A stretch of DNA of 64,000 nt from Bacteroidales bacterium (GCA_020636845.1 JACJXD010000003.1:310001-374000), one strand, 5' to 3'. Positions 54,243-63,402 are shown, numbered from the stretch's first letter. A program made the numbers and translations. Notes: generated by a model from the letters alone, not told the origin.

Positions 54243-54452
54243 ATGAAAGTTTCAAAAGATACTTCAATTGAGGATTTAGTAGAAAAAGTTCCTCAATCGG
54301 TTACATTTCTTCGTGAAAAGGGCATTGTTTGTGTTGTTTGTGGGGAACCTGTTTGGGGTAGTCTGTACGACGTTGCCAAGCATAAAGGTTTTTCCGACGA
54401 GAGTATCGATGACATTGTTATCGAACTTAATCAACTTCAAACAAAAAACTAG
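54243..54452 (+). CDS. DUF1858 domain protein
   Basis: 69 residues: VSKDTSIEDLVEKVPQSVTFLREKGIVCVVCGEPVWGSLYDVAKHKGF is a DUF1858 domain, a small helical fold also seen at the N-terminus of some Fe-S and hybrid-cluster-associated proteins. The CVVC pair may bind metal or form a disulfide. Transcribed with OsmC; it ends before a good terminator. Confidence 0.8.
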   Translation: MKVSKDTSIEDLVEKVPQSVTFLREKGIVCVVCGEPVWGSLYDVAKHKGFSDESIDDIVIELNQLQTKN

Positions 54453-54496
54453 CACTTAGCCATTCTATTTAACAACCTGTCAATTTGTACATATTG

Positions 54497-54524
54497 GGTT
54501 TCCCAAAGAAGGAAACCTTTTTTT
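54497..54524 (+). terminator. Terminator after the OsmC-DUF1858 pair
   Basis: GGTTTCC, loop CAAAGAA, GGAAACC, then seven T. Confidence 0.8.
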
Positions 54525-54568
54525 GTTCATATACATTCCCAACATAACGTAATATTTTTCAAATGGCT

Positions 54569-54576
54569 TACATTTG
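54569..54576 (+). promoter_or_regulatory. Putative -7 box of truA
   Basis: TACATTTG is a full TAnnTTTG match, 18 nt before the ATG and just after the preceding terminator. Confidence 0.5.
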
Positions 54577-54594
54577 CGCAAAGAATAGAAAATT

Positions 54595-55374
54595 ATGCCT
54601 CGATATAAAATAACCCTCGAATACGATGGCTCCCATTACCGTGGATGGCAATTTCAGCGTGAAGTTCCTACCATCATGGGAAAATTAATGGATGCCATTA
54701 AACTTGTCTATAAAAAAGAACAATACGAACTGTACGGTTCCGGCCGAACCGATTCGGGCGTTCATGCCTTAAACCAAGTAGCGCATCTCGATATAGATTC
54801 ATCGATGCCTCCCTACGTAGCCATCAATAGGCTTAACGAGGAACTGCCATCTTCCATCAACATACTGGCAATGGAAAAAGTAAACGCCAAATTTCATGCA
54901 CGCTACAGCGCTGCAGCCCGAAGTTACGTTTACCATATATCCAAACGACGCACAGCATTTGGGAAAGATTATGTTTGGTGGATAAAGGAAGTACTAAACG
55001 TAAACGCCATGGCAACCGCAACCGAGCATTTTATTGGCATGAAGGATTACAAATCGTTTGGCATTCCCGAAAAAGAAGGTGCATCAACATTAGTTAAACT
55101 GGACGACCTAAGAATTTTTGAAACCGAAGGTTCAATTATTATTCAGGTTATCGGTTCTCATTTTCTTTGGAAAATGGTAAGACGCATTGTAGGCACGTTG
55201 GTAGAACTCGGAAAAGGGAACTTAACCGAAAACGATATCGAAAGTTTTTTTAAAGAATACTCGAAAATCCCTGCAAAGTTCACGGCACCTCCTTCAGGGT
55301 TATACCTCGAAAAAGTTTACTATCCCGGCGAAGAGATAGATACGGAGCCAAGTTTTTTAGTAAACATTTTGTAA
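54595..55374 (+). CDS. truA: tRNA pseudouridine synthase A
   Basis: Makes pseudouridine at positions 38-40 of the anticodon stem-loop (259 residues). The N-terminus YKITLEYDGSHYRGWQFQ, the active-site GSGRTDSGVHALNQVAH (catalytic Asp53) and FLWKMVRRIVGTLVELG are canonical. The C-terminus PPSGLYLEKVYYP fits. This is the standard TruA; a more divergent paralogue lies at 29605. It ends 3 nt from the convergent DUF4294 gene. Confidence 0.94.
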   Translation: MPRYKITLEYDGSHYRGWQFQREVPTIMGKLMDAIKLVYKKEQYELYGSGRTDSGVHALNQVAHLDIDSSMPPYVAINRLNEELPSSINILAMEKVNAKFHARYSAAARSYVYHISKRRTAFGKDYVWWIKEVLNVNAMATATEHFIGMKDYKSFGIPEKEGASTLVKLDDLRIFETEGSIIIQVIGSHFLWKMVRRIVGTLVELGKGNLTENDIESFFKEYSKIPAKFTAPPSGLYLEKVYYPGEEIDTEPSFLVNIL

Positions 55375-55377
55375 TTT

Positions 55378-55989
55378 CTAAATAAGGCCCTGCTCATAAA
55401 GAATAATTAGCTCGTTAAGAACCTTATCATCGCCTTCAGGGTCGAAGCGTGTTTTTAAACTCGACCCAAAAATTCGCGCAATTCCCTGCCAAAAAGCAGC
55501 CGAAAATCCGCCTTTAAGTTCCTTAACCAATTCGTACGATGTACTGCCGGTTTCCCTATCGATTAACTTTATTAGCATTCGCCCTTGCGAAATTGTCATT
55601 TTAGTCAGGTCTTTCTCGAACTGTGCACGCAGTTCCTGTTCAGATTGTTTTATGTACAACTTCTTTTCGCGCTCTGTTTTCAAGGTTTTAAGATGGGTAT
55701 TCATCTCTAACAACTTTTGCTTGGCTATCTGCGCATAAGGGTAAGTTTTTTTCAAATTTCGAATTAACTTGTAATAGCGATACATTTGGTAACGGTTTTT
55801 AAACCTCCGCCTACCGTATTTAACCACCTCCGGAATAGAAATATGAGGAATGGTATCACCTTCGAGCACAACCGAAGGAAAAAGCCTTGTGCTATCGGGA
55901 ATAGGACGCTGGGCATATACAGCTTGGTTAGAAACTGTTAACGCCAACGTTATCATACCCACAAAAAGCAACTTCCATCGCATAGCCAT
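55378..55989 (-). CDS. DUF4294 exported protein
   Basis: 203 residues. A signal peptide (MRWKLLFVGMITLALTVSNQAVYA) is followed by the DUF4294 core (VLEGDTIPHISIPEV, RYQMYRYYKLIRNLKKTYPYA, GRMLIKLIDRETG, FWQGIARIFGSSLKTRFDPEGDD). The family is restricted to Bacteroidota, as far as I recall, and its function is unknown. Two ATGs are possible, 55989 and 55983; AGGAG lies 7 nt before the second, which may be the true start. Confidence 0.85.
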   Translation of the reverse strand: MAMRWKLLFVGMITLALTVSNQAVYAQRPIPDSTRLFPSVVLEGDTIPHISIPEVVKYGRRRFKNRYQMYRYYKLIRNLKKTYPYAQIAKQKLLEMNTHLKTLKTEREKKLYIKQSEQELRAQFEKDLTKMTISQGRMLIKLIDRETGSTSYELVKELKGGFSAAFWQGIARIFGSSLKTRFDPEGDDKVLNELIILYEQGLI

Positions 55990-56014
55990 TCTCCTTACTT
56001 CACCAACTTTTATG

Positions 56015-56022
56015 CAAAAGTA
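56015..56022 (-). promoter_or_regulatory. Putative -7 box of the DUF4294 gene
   Basis: The minus strand reads TACTTTTG, a full TAnnTTTG match, 26-32 nt before the two candidate ATGs. The rest of the 312-nt gap to gpmI is A/T-rich with no other feature. Confidence 0.45.
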
Positions 56023-56228
56023 CGGTTAAATGTTACGAATTATATCCTTTTAATATTTAAAAAATTGAATATCAATAGTCTTCTTAATTTTCAACCCTAA
56101 AAATACTGCAACCACTCCTAAATGCTAACAACTTTCAACATAAGACTAAGATCTTAACATTTAACAAACGTTTTCGTTTCCGAATAGCACAAAATTTTAT
56201 TTACAAACAGTAAATAGTTGAAAAAGGA

Positions 56229-56236
56229 TAACTTTG
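56229..56236 (+). promoter_or_regulatory. Putative -7 box of gpmI
   Basis: TAACTTTG is a full TAnnTTTG match, 65 nt before the gpmI ATG. Confidence 0.45.
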
Positions 56237-56301
56237 CAATCACCTTTTAAACAATATGAAATTGTTAAACGTTTTGTAACTAGCAATAATTCTGTAAAAC
56301 T

Positions 56302-57825
56302 ATGACAAACAACAAGGTACTTTTAATGATTTTAGACGGCTGGGGTATTGGCAAAAAGGATAAATCGAATGTGATATACAGTACTCCAACACCCAATATT
56401 GATAAAATTACGGCAAGTTATCCGCACTCCCAATTACTGGCTTGTGGCGAGAATGTTGGTTTACCCGATGGACAAATGGGAAACTCCGAGGTTGGACATC
56501 TAAATATTGGCGCAGGTAGAGTTGTGTATCAGGATTTGGTTAGAATTAATAAGGATATTCAGAACAAGCAATTCGAAAAAATGCCCGTACTTGTTGAAGC
56601 GCTTAACCACGCAAAACAAACAGGTGTTTCGGTTCACTTTATAGGATTGATTTCCGATGGCGGGGTTCACTCTTTAGATAAACATCTGTACCGTTTGTGC
56701 GATATTACAAAGGATTACGGGCTAAAAAACGTTTTTATCCATGCCCTAACCGACGGAAGGGATACCGATCCACAAAGCGGACTTGGATTTGTCCGCAACC
56801 TTGAAAATCACCTCAAAAAGAGCAACGGAACAATTGCGTCGTTAATTGGCCGTTACTACACCATGGATCGTGATAAACGCTGGGAACGTGTAAAAGAAGG
56901 GTACAATTTAATGGTACACGGAAAAGGCAAACCTACAACTAGTATGGTAAAAGCCATTGAGGAATCCTATGCCGAAGGCATTACCGACGAATTTATCAAA
57001 CCTGTTATTAAGGTTGACGAAAACGGCAACCCTGTCGGCTTAATTAAAGAAAACGACGTGGTAATATGCTTCAACTTCCGTACCGATAGGTTAAGGGAAA
57101 TTACCATTGCTCTTACTCAAAAGGACATGCCCGAGTTTGGCATGGAAGCCCTCCCCCTTTACTACGTAACCATGACTACCTACGACGATACCTTTAAAAA
57201 TGTACACGTTATATACGAAAAGGACAACCTGGTAAATACGTTAGGTGAAGTTGTTGCAAAAAATGGGCTAAAACAACTAAGAATTGCCGAAACGGAAAAA
57301 TACGCACACGTTACATTTTTCTTTTCCGGTGGACGAGAAAAAGAGTTCGACGGTGAAAGCCGTATCCTTATTCCTTCGCCAAAAGTTGCCACGTACGATT
57401 TACAACCCGAAATGAGCGCATTTTTGGTAAAAGATGCCATTGTTTCGGATCTTAAAAAGAAAACTCACGATTTTATTTGCTTGAACTTTGCCAACGGCGA
57501 CATGGTAGGTCATACAGGAATTTACCCCGCCATACAAAAAGCCGTTCAAGCAGTTGATACCTGCGTTGGAGAAGTTGTTGAAACTGCAAAAGCAAACGGC
57601 TACGAGGTTATTATTATTGCAGACCATGGAAATGCCGATCATGCAGTAAATCCCGATGGCTCTCCAAACACGGCTCACTCGCTAAATCCAGTGCCTTTCA
57701 TTTTGGTTTCGGACAGGTACAAAAAAGCAAATTCCGGAATTCTTGCCGATGTTGCGCCAACAATACTCAGCATGATGGGACTTACCATTCCCAGCGAAAT
57801 GACAGGAAAAGTTCTTTGCGAATAA
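56302..57825 (+). CDS. gpmI: 2,3-bisphosphoglycerate-independent phosphoglycerate mutase
   Basis: Interconverts 3- and 2-phosphoglycerate in glycolysis using two Mn2+ (507 residues). LLMILDGWGIG carries the first metal Asp, and MGNSEVGHLNIGAGRVVYQDL the catalytic Ser. HALTDGRDTDPQSG, FNFRTDRLREIT, FANGDMVGHTG and IADHGNADHA are the other metal and substrate motifs. A single copy in the window. The DUF3109 gene follows after 13 nt. Confidence 0.96.
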   Translation: MTNNKVLLMILDGWGIGKKDKSNVIYSTPTPNIDKITASYPHSQLLACGENVGLPDGQMGNSEVGHLNIGAGRVVYQDLVRINKDIQNKQFEKMPVLVEALNHAKQTGVSVHFIGLISDGGVHSLDKHLYRLCDITKDYGLKNVFIHALTDGRDTDPQSGLGFVRNLENHLKKSNGTIASLIGRYYTMDRDKRWERVKEGYNLMVHGKGKPTTSMVKAIEESYAEGITDEFIKPVIKVDENGNPVGLIKENDVVICFNFRTDRLREITIALTQKDMPEFGMEALPLYYVTMTTYDDTFKNVHVIYEKDNLVNTLGEVVAKNGLKQLRIAETEKYAHVTFFFSGGREKEFDGESRILIPSPKVATYDLQPEMSAFLVKDAIVSDLKKKTHDFICLNFANGDMVGHTGIYPAIQKAVQAVDTCVGEVVETAKANGYEVIIIADHGNADHAVNPDGSPNTAHSLNPVPFILVSDRYKKANSGILADVAPTILSMMGLTIPSEMTGKVLCE

Positions 57826-57838
57826 CGTCTTTGCAACT

Positions 57839-58426
57839 ATGATGATTGAAATTGACAATAAGGTTGTAAGCAGCGAACTACTGGAACGCAAGTTCTGCTG
57901 CAACCTTGTCGCATGTAAGGGATTTTGCTGTGTTCATGGCGATTCCGGAGCTCCATTAACTCAGGAAGAGACCGAAATCTTGAAAAAGATTTTTTCAAAA
58001 GTAAAACCATACATGACTCCTGCCGGAATAAGGGCAGTTAAGTTACAGGGAACAAATGTTATCGATATTGATAACGATTTTGTTACACCCCTCATCGATG
58101 GAAAAGAATGTGCCTACACCATATTCGAAAACGGAACTGCCTTTTGTGCCATAGAACGTGCTTGGGCCGACAAAAAAATTGATTTTCAGAAACCTGTTTC
58201 ATGCCACCTATACCCTATTCGAGTAAAAGAATTCGACACTTTTACCGCGCTTAACTACGATGTATGGGATGTTTGCTCGCCTGCACGGAAGTTAGGCAAT
58301 GAACAAAATATCCCCGTTTACCGTTTTCTTAAAGATGCAATTATACGTGCATTCGGCAAAGAGTTTTATGAACAACTGGAAACTGCCGAAAAATTGCTAT
58401 CTTCACAAACAAATGATGAAAGTTAA
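57839..58426 (+). CDS. DUF3109 (Cys-cluster) protein
   Basis: 195 residues with the DUF3109 pattern of conserved Cys: FCCNLVACKGFCCVHGDSGAPL at the N-terminus, then KECAYTI, FCAIERA, SCHLYPIRV and VCSPARKL. This resembles Fe-S or zinc cluster proteins of the YkgJ type. The role is unknown. It begins 13 nt after gpmI and precedes a dipeptidase gene by 18 nt, so it may be on the same transcript as both. Confidence 0.85.
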   Translation: MMIEIDNKVVSSELLERKFCCNLVACKGFCCVHGDSGAPLTQEETEILKKIFSKVKPYMTPAGIRAVKLQGTNVIDIDNDFVTPLIDGKECAYTIFENGTAFCAIERAWADKKIDFQKPVSCHLYPIRVKEFDTFTALNYDVWDVCSPARKLGNEQNIPVYRFLKDAIIRAFGKEFYEQLETAEKLLSSQTNDES

Positions 58427-58444
58427 ACGGTAACAATTTACACT

Positions 58445-59815
58445 ATGGACACAATTAAAACCTACATTGAGGAAAACAAACAGCGTTTCCTCGATGAATT
58501 ATTTGGGCTAATTCGAATTCCTTCTATTAGTTCCATTTCCGAGCACAAGCCCGATATGATGAAAACGGCAGAGTACTGGAAAGAAACATTACTAAAGGCA
58601 GGTGCCGACAAAGCCGAAATAATGCCCACTACCGGAAACTCCGTAGTTTACGGCGAAAAAATTATCGACCCGAAATTACCAACCGTCTTGGTTTACGGAC
58701 ACTACGACGTTATGCCTGTTGACCCTATAGACCTTTGGAAATCCAAGCCTTTTGAACCGGAAATTCGTGATGGAAAAATATATGCCCGCGGTGCCGACGA
58801 CGACAAAGGACAATCGTTTATGCACGCTAAGGCTTTCGAATTGATGGTTAAAACCAATACCCTTCCCTGTAATGTAAAGTTTATGATTGAAGGCGAAGAG
58901 GAAATTGGTTCTCCCAGTCTAACAAAATGGTGCGCCGAAAACAAGGACATGCTTAAAGCCGATGTTATTTTAGTATCGGACACTTCCATGATAGGCAAGG
59001 ATGTTCCTTCCATTACCACTGGACTTCGTGGATTAGCGTATGTAGAAGTTGAAGTAACCGGACCTAGTCACGATTTACATTCTGGCCTTTTTGGTGGTGC
59101 TGTTGCCAACCCTGCCAATGTTTTGGCAAAACTAATAGCCTCGCTTCACGACGAAAATAACCGAATTACCATTCCCGGATTTTACGATGATGTTTTAGAG
59201 GTTAGCGCAGAGGAAAGAGCCGATATGGCCCGTGCCCCTTTCAACCTCGACAAGTATAAAACCTCGCTGGACATAGACGATATTAAAGGTGAACAAGGTT
59301 ATACAACAATGGAGAGAACTGGCATTAGGCCAACCCTCGATGTAAATGGGATATGGGGCGGTTACATCGGCGAAGGAGCAAAAACCGTTCTTCCTTCCAA
59401 GGCTTACGCCAAAATATCCATGCGCTTGGTTCCCAATCAAGACCACGAAAAAATAGCACAACTTTTCAAAAAACATTTCGAATCTATTGCTCCAAAATCG
59501 GTAAAGGTTAAGGTAACACCTTTACATGGAGGGCAAGGCTACGTTGCGCCAACAAATACACCTGCATACATTGCTGCAAGCAAGGCTGTAGAGGATGTAT
59601 ATGGAATAAAACCGATTCCGTTCCGTAGTGGCGGAAGCATTCCAATAATTAGCACCTTCGAACAGGTTTTAGGTATAAAATCCATACTCCTTGGATTTGG
59701 TCTTGAATCGGATGCAATACACTCTCCCAACGAAAGTTTTCCACTGGAACAGTTCTTTACAGGAATTAGCGTTATTCCGCGTTTCTACAAACATTTTGCG
59801 GAACTATCAAAATAA
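58445..59815 (+). CDS. M20-family dipeptidase
   Basis: 456 residues, without a signal peptide, so cytoplasmic. Metal-site motifs are LVYGHYDVMPVDP (first His/Asp), YARGADDDKGQ (bridging Asp) and IEGEEEIGSPSL (catalytic Glu and ligand Glu). The dimerisation domain and the C-terminal site HSPNESFPL follow. It belongs to the M20 carnosinase/dipeptidase-type group, which hydrolyses short peptides for nutrition. Terminated by a good hairpin at 59827. Confidence 0.9.
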   Translation: MDTIKTYIEENKQRFLDELFGLIRIPSISSISEHKPDMMKTAEYWKETLLKAGADKAEIMPTTGNSVVYGEKIIDPKLPTVLVYGHYDVMPVDPIDLWKSKPFEPEIRDGKIYARGADDDKGQSFMHAKAFELMVKTNTLPCNVKFMIEGEEEIGSPSLTKWCAENKDMLKADVILVSDTSMIGKDVPSITTGLRGLAYVEVEVTGPSHDLHSGLFGGAVANPANVLAKLIASLHDENNRITIPGFYDDVLEVSAEERADMARAPFNLDKYKTSLDIDDIKGEQGYTTMERTGIRPTLDVNGIWGGYIGEGAKTVLPSKAYAKISMRLVPNQDHEKIAQLFKKHFESIAPKSVKVKVTPLHGGQGYVAPTNTPAYIAASKAVEDVYGIKPIPFRSGGSIPIISTFEQVLGIKSILLGFGLESDAIHSPNESFPLEQFFTGISVIPRFYKHFAELSK

Positions 59816-59826
59816 TTCAACATATG

Positions 59827-59857
59827 AAGGGGGATGCAAATCCCCCTTATTTTTTTG
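59827..59857 (+). terminator. Terminator after the dipeptidase gene
   Basis: AAGGGGGAT, loop GCAA, ATCCCCCTT, then ATTTTTTT. Confidence 0.9.
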
Positions 59858-59955
59858 ATAAAACACTATAATTAAGTATATTTCGATTGGAAATATTCAT
59901 AATTAAAATATTTATCGTTTAGATTGCCATTTGTAATTACTCTAATTACGTTGTC

Positions 59956-60462
59956 ATGCTAAAAAGAATTATAACCATTAACCTTACTTGCATTTGTGCA
60001 ATTGTTTTATTGTCGTGCGGACACAATAGCCAAAATAATTCACCCGAAGAAAAGGTTAAGACAAATATTACCAACTGGATAAAATCGCGTCCTAGCGAAT
60101 ACAACGAGTATCAATCCATAAATTTTGGTCCTCTTACAGCACGCTACAGAAAGGATAGCCGAACCATTCAACTATACTCGTTACTGGAGGATGAAAAAAA
60201 TAAAACAAATCCTAACCAAGACATCATTGACAGCTTACAAAACCTATTAAAGAAAACTCCGGGCACTTTGCTAGGTTATACCATTACGCATAAGTATCAA
60301 ACCAAAAATGTTGCAGGCGAAACAATTACTTCAGAAAACCTATTTTTTCTTGATTCGCTATACCGAATAGTTACAATTTTAAACGAGGATGCTTACGATC
60401 AGATAATGGACGAAGAACTATTTTTCAGACCAGAAAAAAGCGACAGTACAAAAACAAAATAA
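59956..60462 (+). CDS. Lipoprotein of unknown function
   Basis: 168 residues. MLKRIITINLTCICAIVLLSC is a lipoprotein signal with lipobox LLSC. The mature part is charged and mostly helical (NITNWIKSRPSEYNEYQSINFGPLTARY, then KTPGTLLGYTITHKYQ and a conserved-looking FFLDSLYRIVTIL). I do not recognise a family. It ends where the terminator of the convergent tRNA-Phe begins. Its own upstream region lacks a clear promoter. Confidence 0.75.
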   Translation: MLKRIITINLTCICAIVLLSCGHNSQNNSPEEKVKTNITNWIKSRPSEYNEYQSINFGPLTARYRKDSRTIQLYSLLEDEKNKTNPNQDIIDSLQNLLKKTPGTLLGYTITHKYQTKNVAGETITSENLFFLDSLYRIVTILNEDAYDQIMDEELFFRPEKSDSTKTK

Positions 60463-60486
60463 AAAACCCTCGGGGTTTCCGAGGGT
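60461..60486 (-). terminator. Terminator of tRNA-Phe, overlapping the lipoprotein stop codon
   Basis: On the minus strand ACCCTCGG, loop AAACC, CCGAGGGT is followed by six T. The T-run overlaps the TAA of the convergent lipoprotein gene. On the plus strand the hairpin is not followed by T, so it works one way. Confidence 0.8.
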
Positions 60487-60561
60487 GGTGGTGCCACGTG
60501 GAATCGAACCACGGACACAAGGATTTTCAGTCCTTTGCTCTACCAACTGAGCTATGGCACC
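60486..60561 (-). tRNA. tRNA-Phe (anticodon GAA)
   Basis: A complete 76-nt cloverleaf with encoded CCA. The acceptor GGTGCCA pairs with TGGCACC, the D-arm is AGCTCAGTTGGTAGAGC, and the anticodon loop CTGAAAA has GAA at 60528-60526. The T-arm is CGTGGTTCGATTCCACG. Confidence 0.97.
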
Positions 60562-60578
60562 AGCGCTCAATTGCGGTG

Positions 60579-60609
60579 CAAATATATACTTTAAATTAAT
60601 TCCAGCAAA
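60579..60609 (-). promoter_or_regulatory. Promoter of tRNA-Phe (both boxes)
   Basis: On the minus strand TTTG (60609-60606), a 19-nt spacer, then TATATTTG (60586-60579), 17 nt before the tRNA 5' end. The remaining gap to the next gene at 60889 is A/T-rich with nothing else seen. Confidence 0.65.
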
Positions 60610-60888
60610 AACATCGTCAACATTTTTTAGCATTTAGTTAATAGGCAAATCTTACTATTTTAATTCCCAATCATTTGACAAAAAAATTATTGTCATTTCA
60701 AATGAAATTTTAGAAACAGCTCCGATATTTTACAAGTGAAGTATATCGATATACAACCGTTAAACGTGAAGAAATAGGCTTTTTACATTCTATTTAAACA
60801 TATAAAACTTTACTGATGAGGGAAAATTATTCGTTTTGAAAACAGAAAAAACTTTAATATCATTGCTTGATTTTTGATTTTTTTAAAA

Positions 60889-62028
60889 GTGGAACAATTA
60901 CTCTTACAATCAACAATATACCAACTCGTTATTGCAGGTATTTTAACTGTTTCGTTAATAATTCAACTGTTTTACTACCTTGGCATATACTCGAGGGTTG
61001 CCTTTTGGAAACGTAAACAAGTTAACAACGGAGAATTACCTCCCGTTTCAATTGTAATATGCGCAAAAAACGAGGAAGATAACATTAAGGAGTTTCTACC
61101 GAATGTACTTCAGCAAGAATATCCCGAATTCGAGGTAGTTGTGGTTAACGATTGCTCATCGGATAATTCCGACATCCTTTTAAATAACCTTGTTAAGCAG
61201 TACCCAAACCTTAAGGTTACAACCATTAGGGAAGATGAAAAGTTTACTCATTCTAAAAAACTTGCACTAACCGTAGGAATCAAGGCTGCTAAATATAACC
61301 ATCTTCTGCTAACCGACGCCGACTGCACTCCGCAAAGCAACAAATGGCTGCTTAACATGGCTCAAAACTTTAGTGCAAACACATCCATTATAATTGGCTA
61401 CGGAGGATATTTTGCCCGTAAGGGATTTGTAAACAAACTAATACGGATAGATACGCTATTCATCGCCTTAAATTACCTAGGCTTTGCTTTAGCAAAAAAA
61501 ACATACATGGGTATTGGCCGAAATTTGGCATACACTAAAACGTTATTCTTCGAAAACAAGGGTTTTGCTTCTCATACTAACATCGACTCTGGCGACGATG
61601 ACCTGTTTATTCAGGAAGTAGCCACAAAGAGCAATACACGGGTAGAACTAATACCAGAATCGCAAACACGGTCGGTTCCCCGAAAAACTTATACGACATG
61701 GATAAGGCAGAAACGTCGTCATTTATCCACTTCAGGAAATTACCGGCATGGAATAAAATGGTTACTTTCCCTTGAACCCTTTTCACGTATTTTTTTCTAC
61801 GCTTCGGCTATTGTACTACTTGCCCTAAACTATTTTCCCATAACCATTGGAGCAATAGTAGTTTTTAGGTTATTAATTCAACTTATTATTGTTAAATTAT
61901 CGATGAACAAGCTGGGCGAGAAAAAAATATTGCTGCTTACCCTTTTTTGGGATTTATTTTCGCCCTATTTTTACGCTAGACTTTTATTAGTAAATAAGTT
62001 TTCGAGCAATAAGCCTAGATGGAGATAA
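60889..62028 (+). CDS. Membrane GT2-family glycosyltransferase
   Basis: 379 residues. An N-terminal transmembrane helix precedes a GT2 catalytic domain: PPVSIVICAKNEEDNI, FEVVVVNDCSSDNSD, LLLTDADCTPQS (DxD) and DSGDDDLFIQEVA, then TWIRQKRRHLSTS (the Q.RRW-like motif of processive enzymes), and three C-terminal transmembrane helices. It probably extends or starts a lipid-linked or surface glycan. No ATG is in frame: TTG at 60874 or GTG at 60889 are the candidates, and I favour GTG. It overlaps the sigma-factor gene by 10 nt. Confidence 0.85.
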   Translation: MEQLLLQSTIYQLVIAGILTVSLIIQLFYYLGIYSRVAFWKRKQVNNGELPPVSIVICAKNEEDNIKEFLPNVLQQEYPEFEVVVVNDCSSDNSDILLNNLVKQYPNLKVTTIREDEKFTHSKKLALTVGIKAAKYNHLLLTDADCTPQSNKWLLNMAQNFSANTSIIIGYGGYFARKGFVNKLIRIDTLFIALNYLGFALAKKTYMGIGRNLAYTKTLFFENKGFASHTNIDSGDDDLFIQEVATKSNTRVELIPESQTRSVPRKTYTTWIRQKRRHLSTSGNYRHGIKWLLSLEPFSRIFFYASAIVLLALNYFPITIGAIVVFRLLIQLIIVKLSMNKLGEKKILLLTLFWDLFSPYFYARLLLVNKFSSNKPRWR

Positions 62029-62633
62029 ATATTGATAACCTATCCGAAAAAGCCAAACAGGATCTTGAGTTGGTAAATCAGGCGCTCAGCGGCGACCAAA
62101 AAGCGTTTGCTGAACTAATGGATCGATACCGCGATGCCATTTACTTTATGCTGCTTAAAATGGTAAATAATAAAAGTGATGCCGAAGATTTAACGCTCGA
62201 AGCATTCGGCAAGGCTTTTAAGAACATTCATCAGTATGCACCAAAGTATGCTTTCAGCACTTGGCTATTCAAAATAGCTACCAATAACTGTATCGATTTT
62301 ATACGTAAACGTAAGGGAAACTTAATTTCCATCGACCACAACATCGACGATCAGGAAGGTTCCTTTGTTTCGCCAACGGCATTACTTTCTGCGGCAACGC
62401 CAGATCCCGAAGAAAAACTTATTAAAGAGCAAAATGTTAAGTTGATACAGGATATTGTTTCCAAGCTTAAACCACGGTACCGTAAGTTGGTTGAATTACG
62501 CTATTTTCAGGAATACTCGTACGAAGAAATTGCTGAAGAACTCAACTTACCGTTGGGAACGGTTAAAGCTCAACTATTTAGAGCACGCGAACTTCTTTTC
62601 AACATTTTAAGTAATATTCCACCACACCAATAA
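62019..62633 (+). CDS. ECF-like RNA polymerase sigma factor
   Basis: 204 residues. Region 2 is LMDRYRDAIYFMLLKMVNNKSDAEDLTLEAFGKAFKNIHQY, with the -10 recognition helix FSTWLFKIATNNCIDFIRKRKG, and region 4 is ELRYFQEYSYEEIAEELNLPLGTVKAQLFRARELL. An ECF-type layout with a slightly longer linker. No anti-sigma gene is adjacent, unlike most ECF factors. It is the middle of a three-gene run with the glycosyltransferase and rsmG (1-nt gap), so it is expressed with them. Its regulon is unknown. Confidence 0.9.
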   Translation: MEINIDNLSEKAKQDLELVNQALSGDQKAFAELMDRYRDAIYFMLLKMVNNKSDAEDLTLEAFGKAFKNIHQYAPKYAFSTWLFKIATNNCIDFIRKRKGNLISIDHNIDDQEGSFVSPTALLSAATPDPEEKLIKEQNVKLIQDIVSKLKPRYRKLVELRYFQEYSYEEIAEELNLPLGTVKAQLFRARELLFNILSNIPPHQ

Positions 62634-62634
62634 C

Positions 62635-63255
62635 ATGGAAGTTGTTTTTGAATATTTTCCGGAATTAACATCAAACCAACGCGACCAGTACAACGAACTT
62701 TTTGAACTTTATAAGTTCTGGAACGCGCAAATTAATGTAGTTTCAAGAAAGGATATAGATAACCTGCCGACACATCACGTATTACACTCGTTGGCCATCG
62801 CAAAGGTTATAAGTTTTATTGCCGGAACACGAATTATGGATATAGGAACAGGTGGCGGTTTCCCGGGCATTCCATTGGCAATTATGTTTCCAAAATGCAA
62901 CTTTACGTTGGTCGATTCAATTGCAAAAAAAACTAAAGTAGCAGCAGAAGTTGCCAAGGCTTTAAAGTTGAGCAACGTTGAAGTTATTACCGACAGAGCC
63001 GAAAACATTACCGATAAATTCGACTTTGTCACCAATCGAGCAGTAGCTCCTATTCCTAAAATTATGAGTTGGATCGAAAAAAATATAAAACCAGGAGGAG
63101 CAAATCAACTCGCCAATGGACTCATCTGCTTAAAGGGTGGCGATTTAAAAGATGAAGTTAAGCCATACAGAAAATACTTGGAGAAATGGAAAATATCTAA
63201 CTTTTTTGAAGATGAATACTTTTCCGAAAAGTATGTAATTCACATAGGACTTTAA
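62635..63255 (+). CDS. rsmG: 16S rRNA (guanine-N7)-methyltransferase
   Basis: SAM-dependent methylation of G527 of 16S rRNA (206 residues). FWNAQINVVSRKDIDNLPTHHVLHSL is the GidB/RsmG opening, and IMDIGTGGGFPGIPLAIMFP the SAM-binding loop. Then come VEVITDRAENI and FVTNRAVAPI. Only 1 nt after the sigma factor; a gap of 147 nt with a promoter separates it from rpmH. Confidence 0.95.
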   Translation: MEVVFEYFPELTSNQRDQYNELFELYKFWNAQINVVSRKDIDNLPTHHVLHSLAIAKVISFIAGTRIMDIGTGGGFPGIPLAIMFPKCNFTLVDSIAKKTKVAAEVAKALKLSNVEVITDRAENITDKFDFVTNRAVAPIPKIMSWIEKNIKPGGANQLANGLICLKGGDLKDEVKPYRKYLEKWKISNFFEDEYFSEKYVIHIGL

Positions 63256-63322
63256 TCGATTTATCAAAAGTAGCATTGTCTATTTTATCGAAAATAAAAT
63301 TTTAAGATGTAAAATATTTTCT

Positions 63323-63330
63323 TACCTTTG
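63323..63330 (+). promoter_or_regulatory. Putative -7 box of rpmH
   Basis: TACCTTTG is a full TAnnTTTG match, 72 nt before the rpmH ATG. Confidence 0.5.
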
Positions 63331-63402
63331 CAACTCGAAAAATCGATACGACGATTTACTTAACTGAATATCAATAATATTAAAAAATAAAAATTTACAA
63401 CG

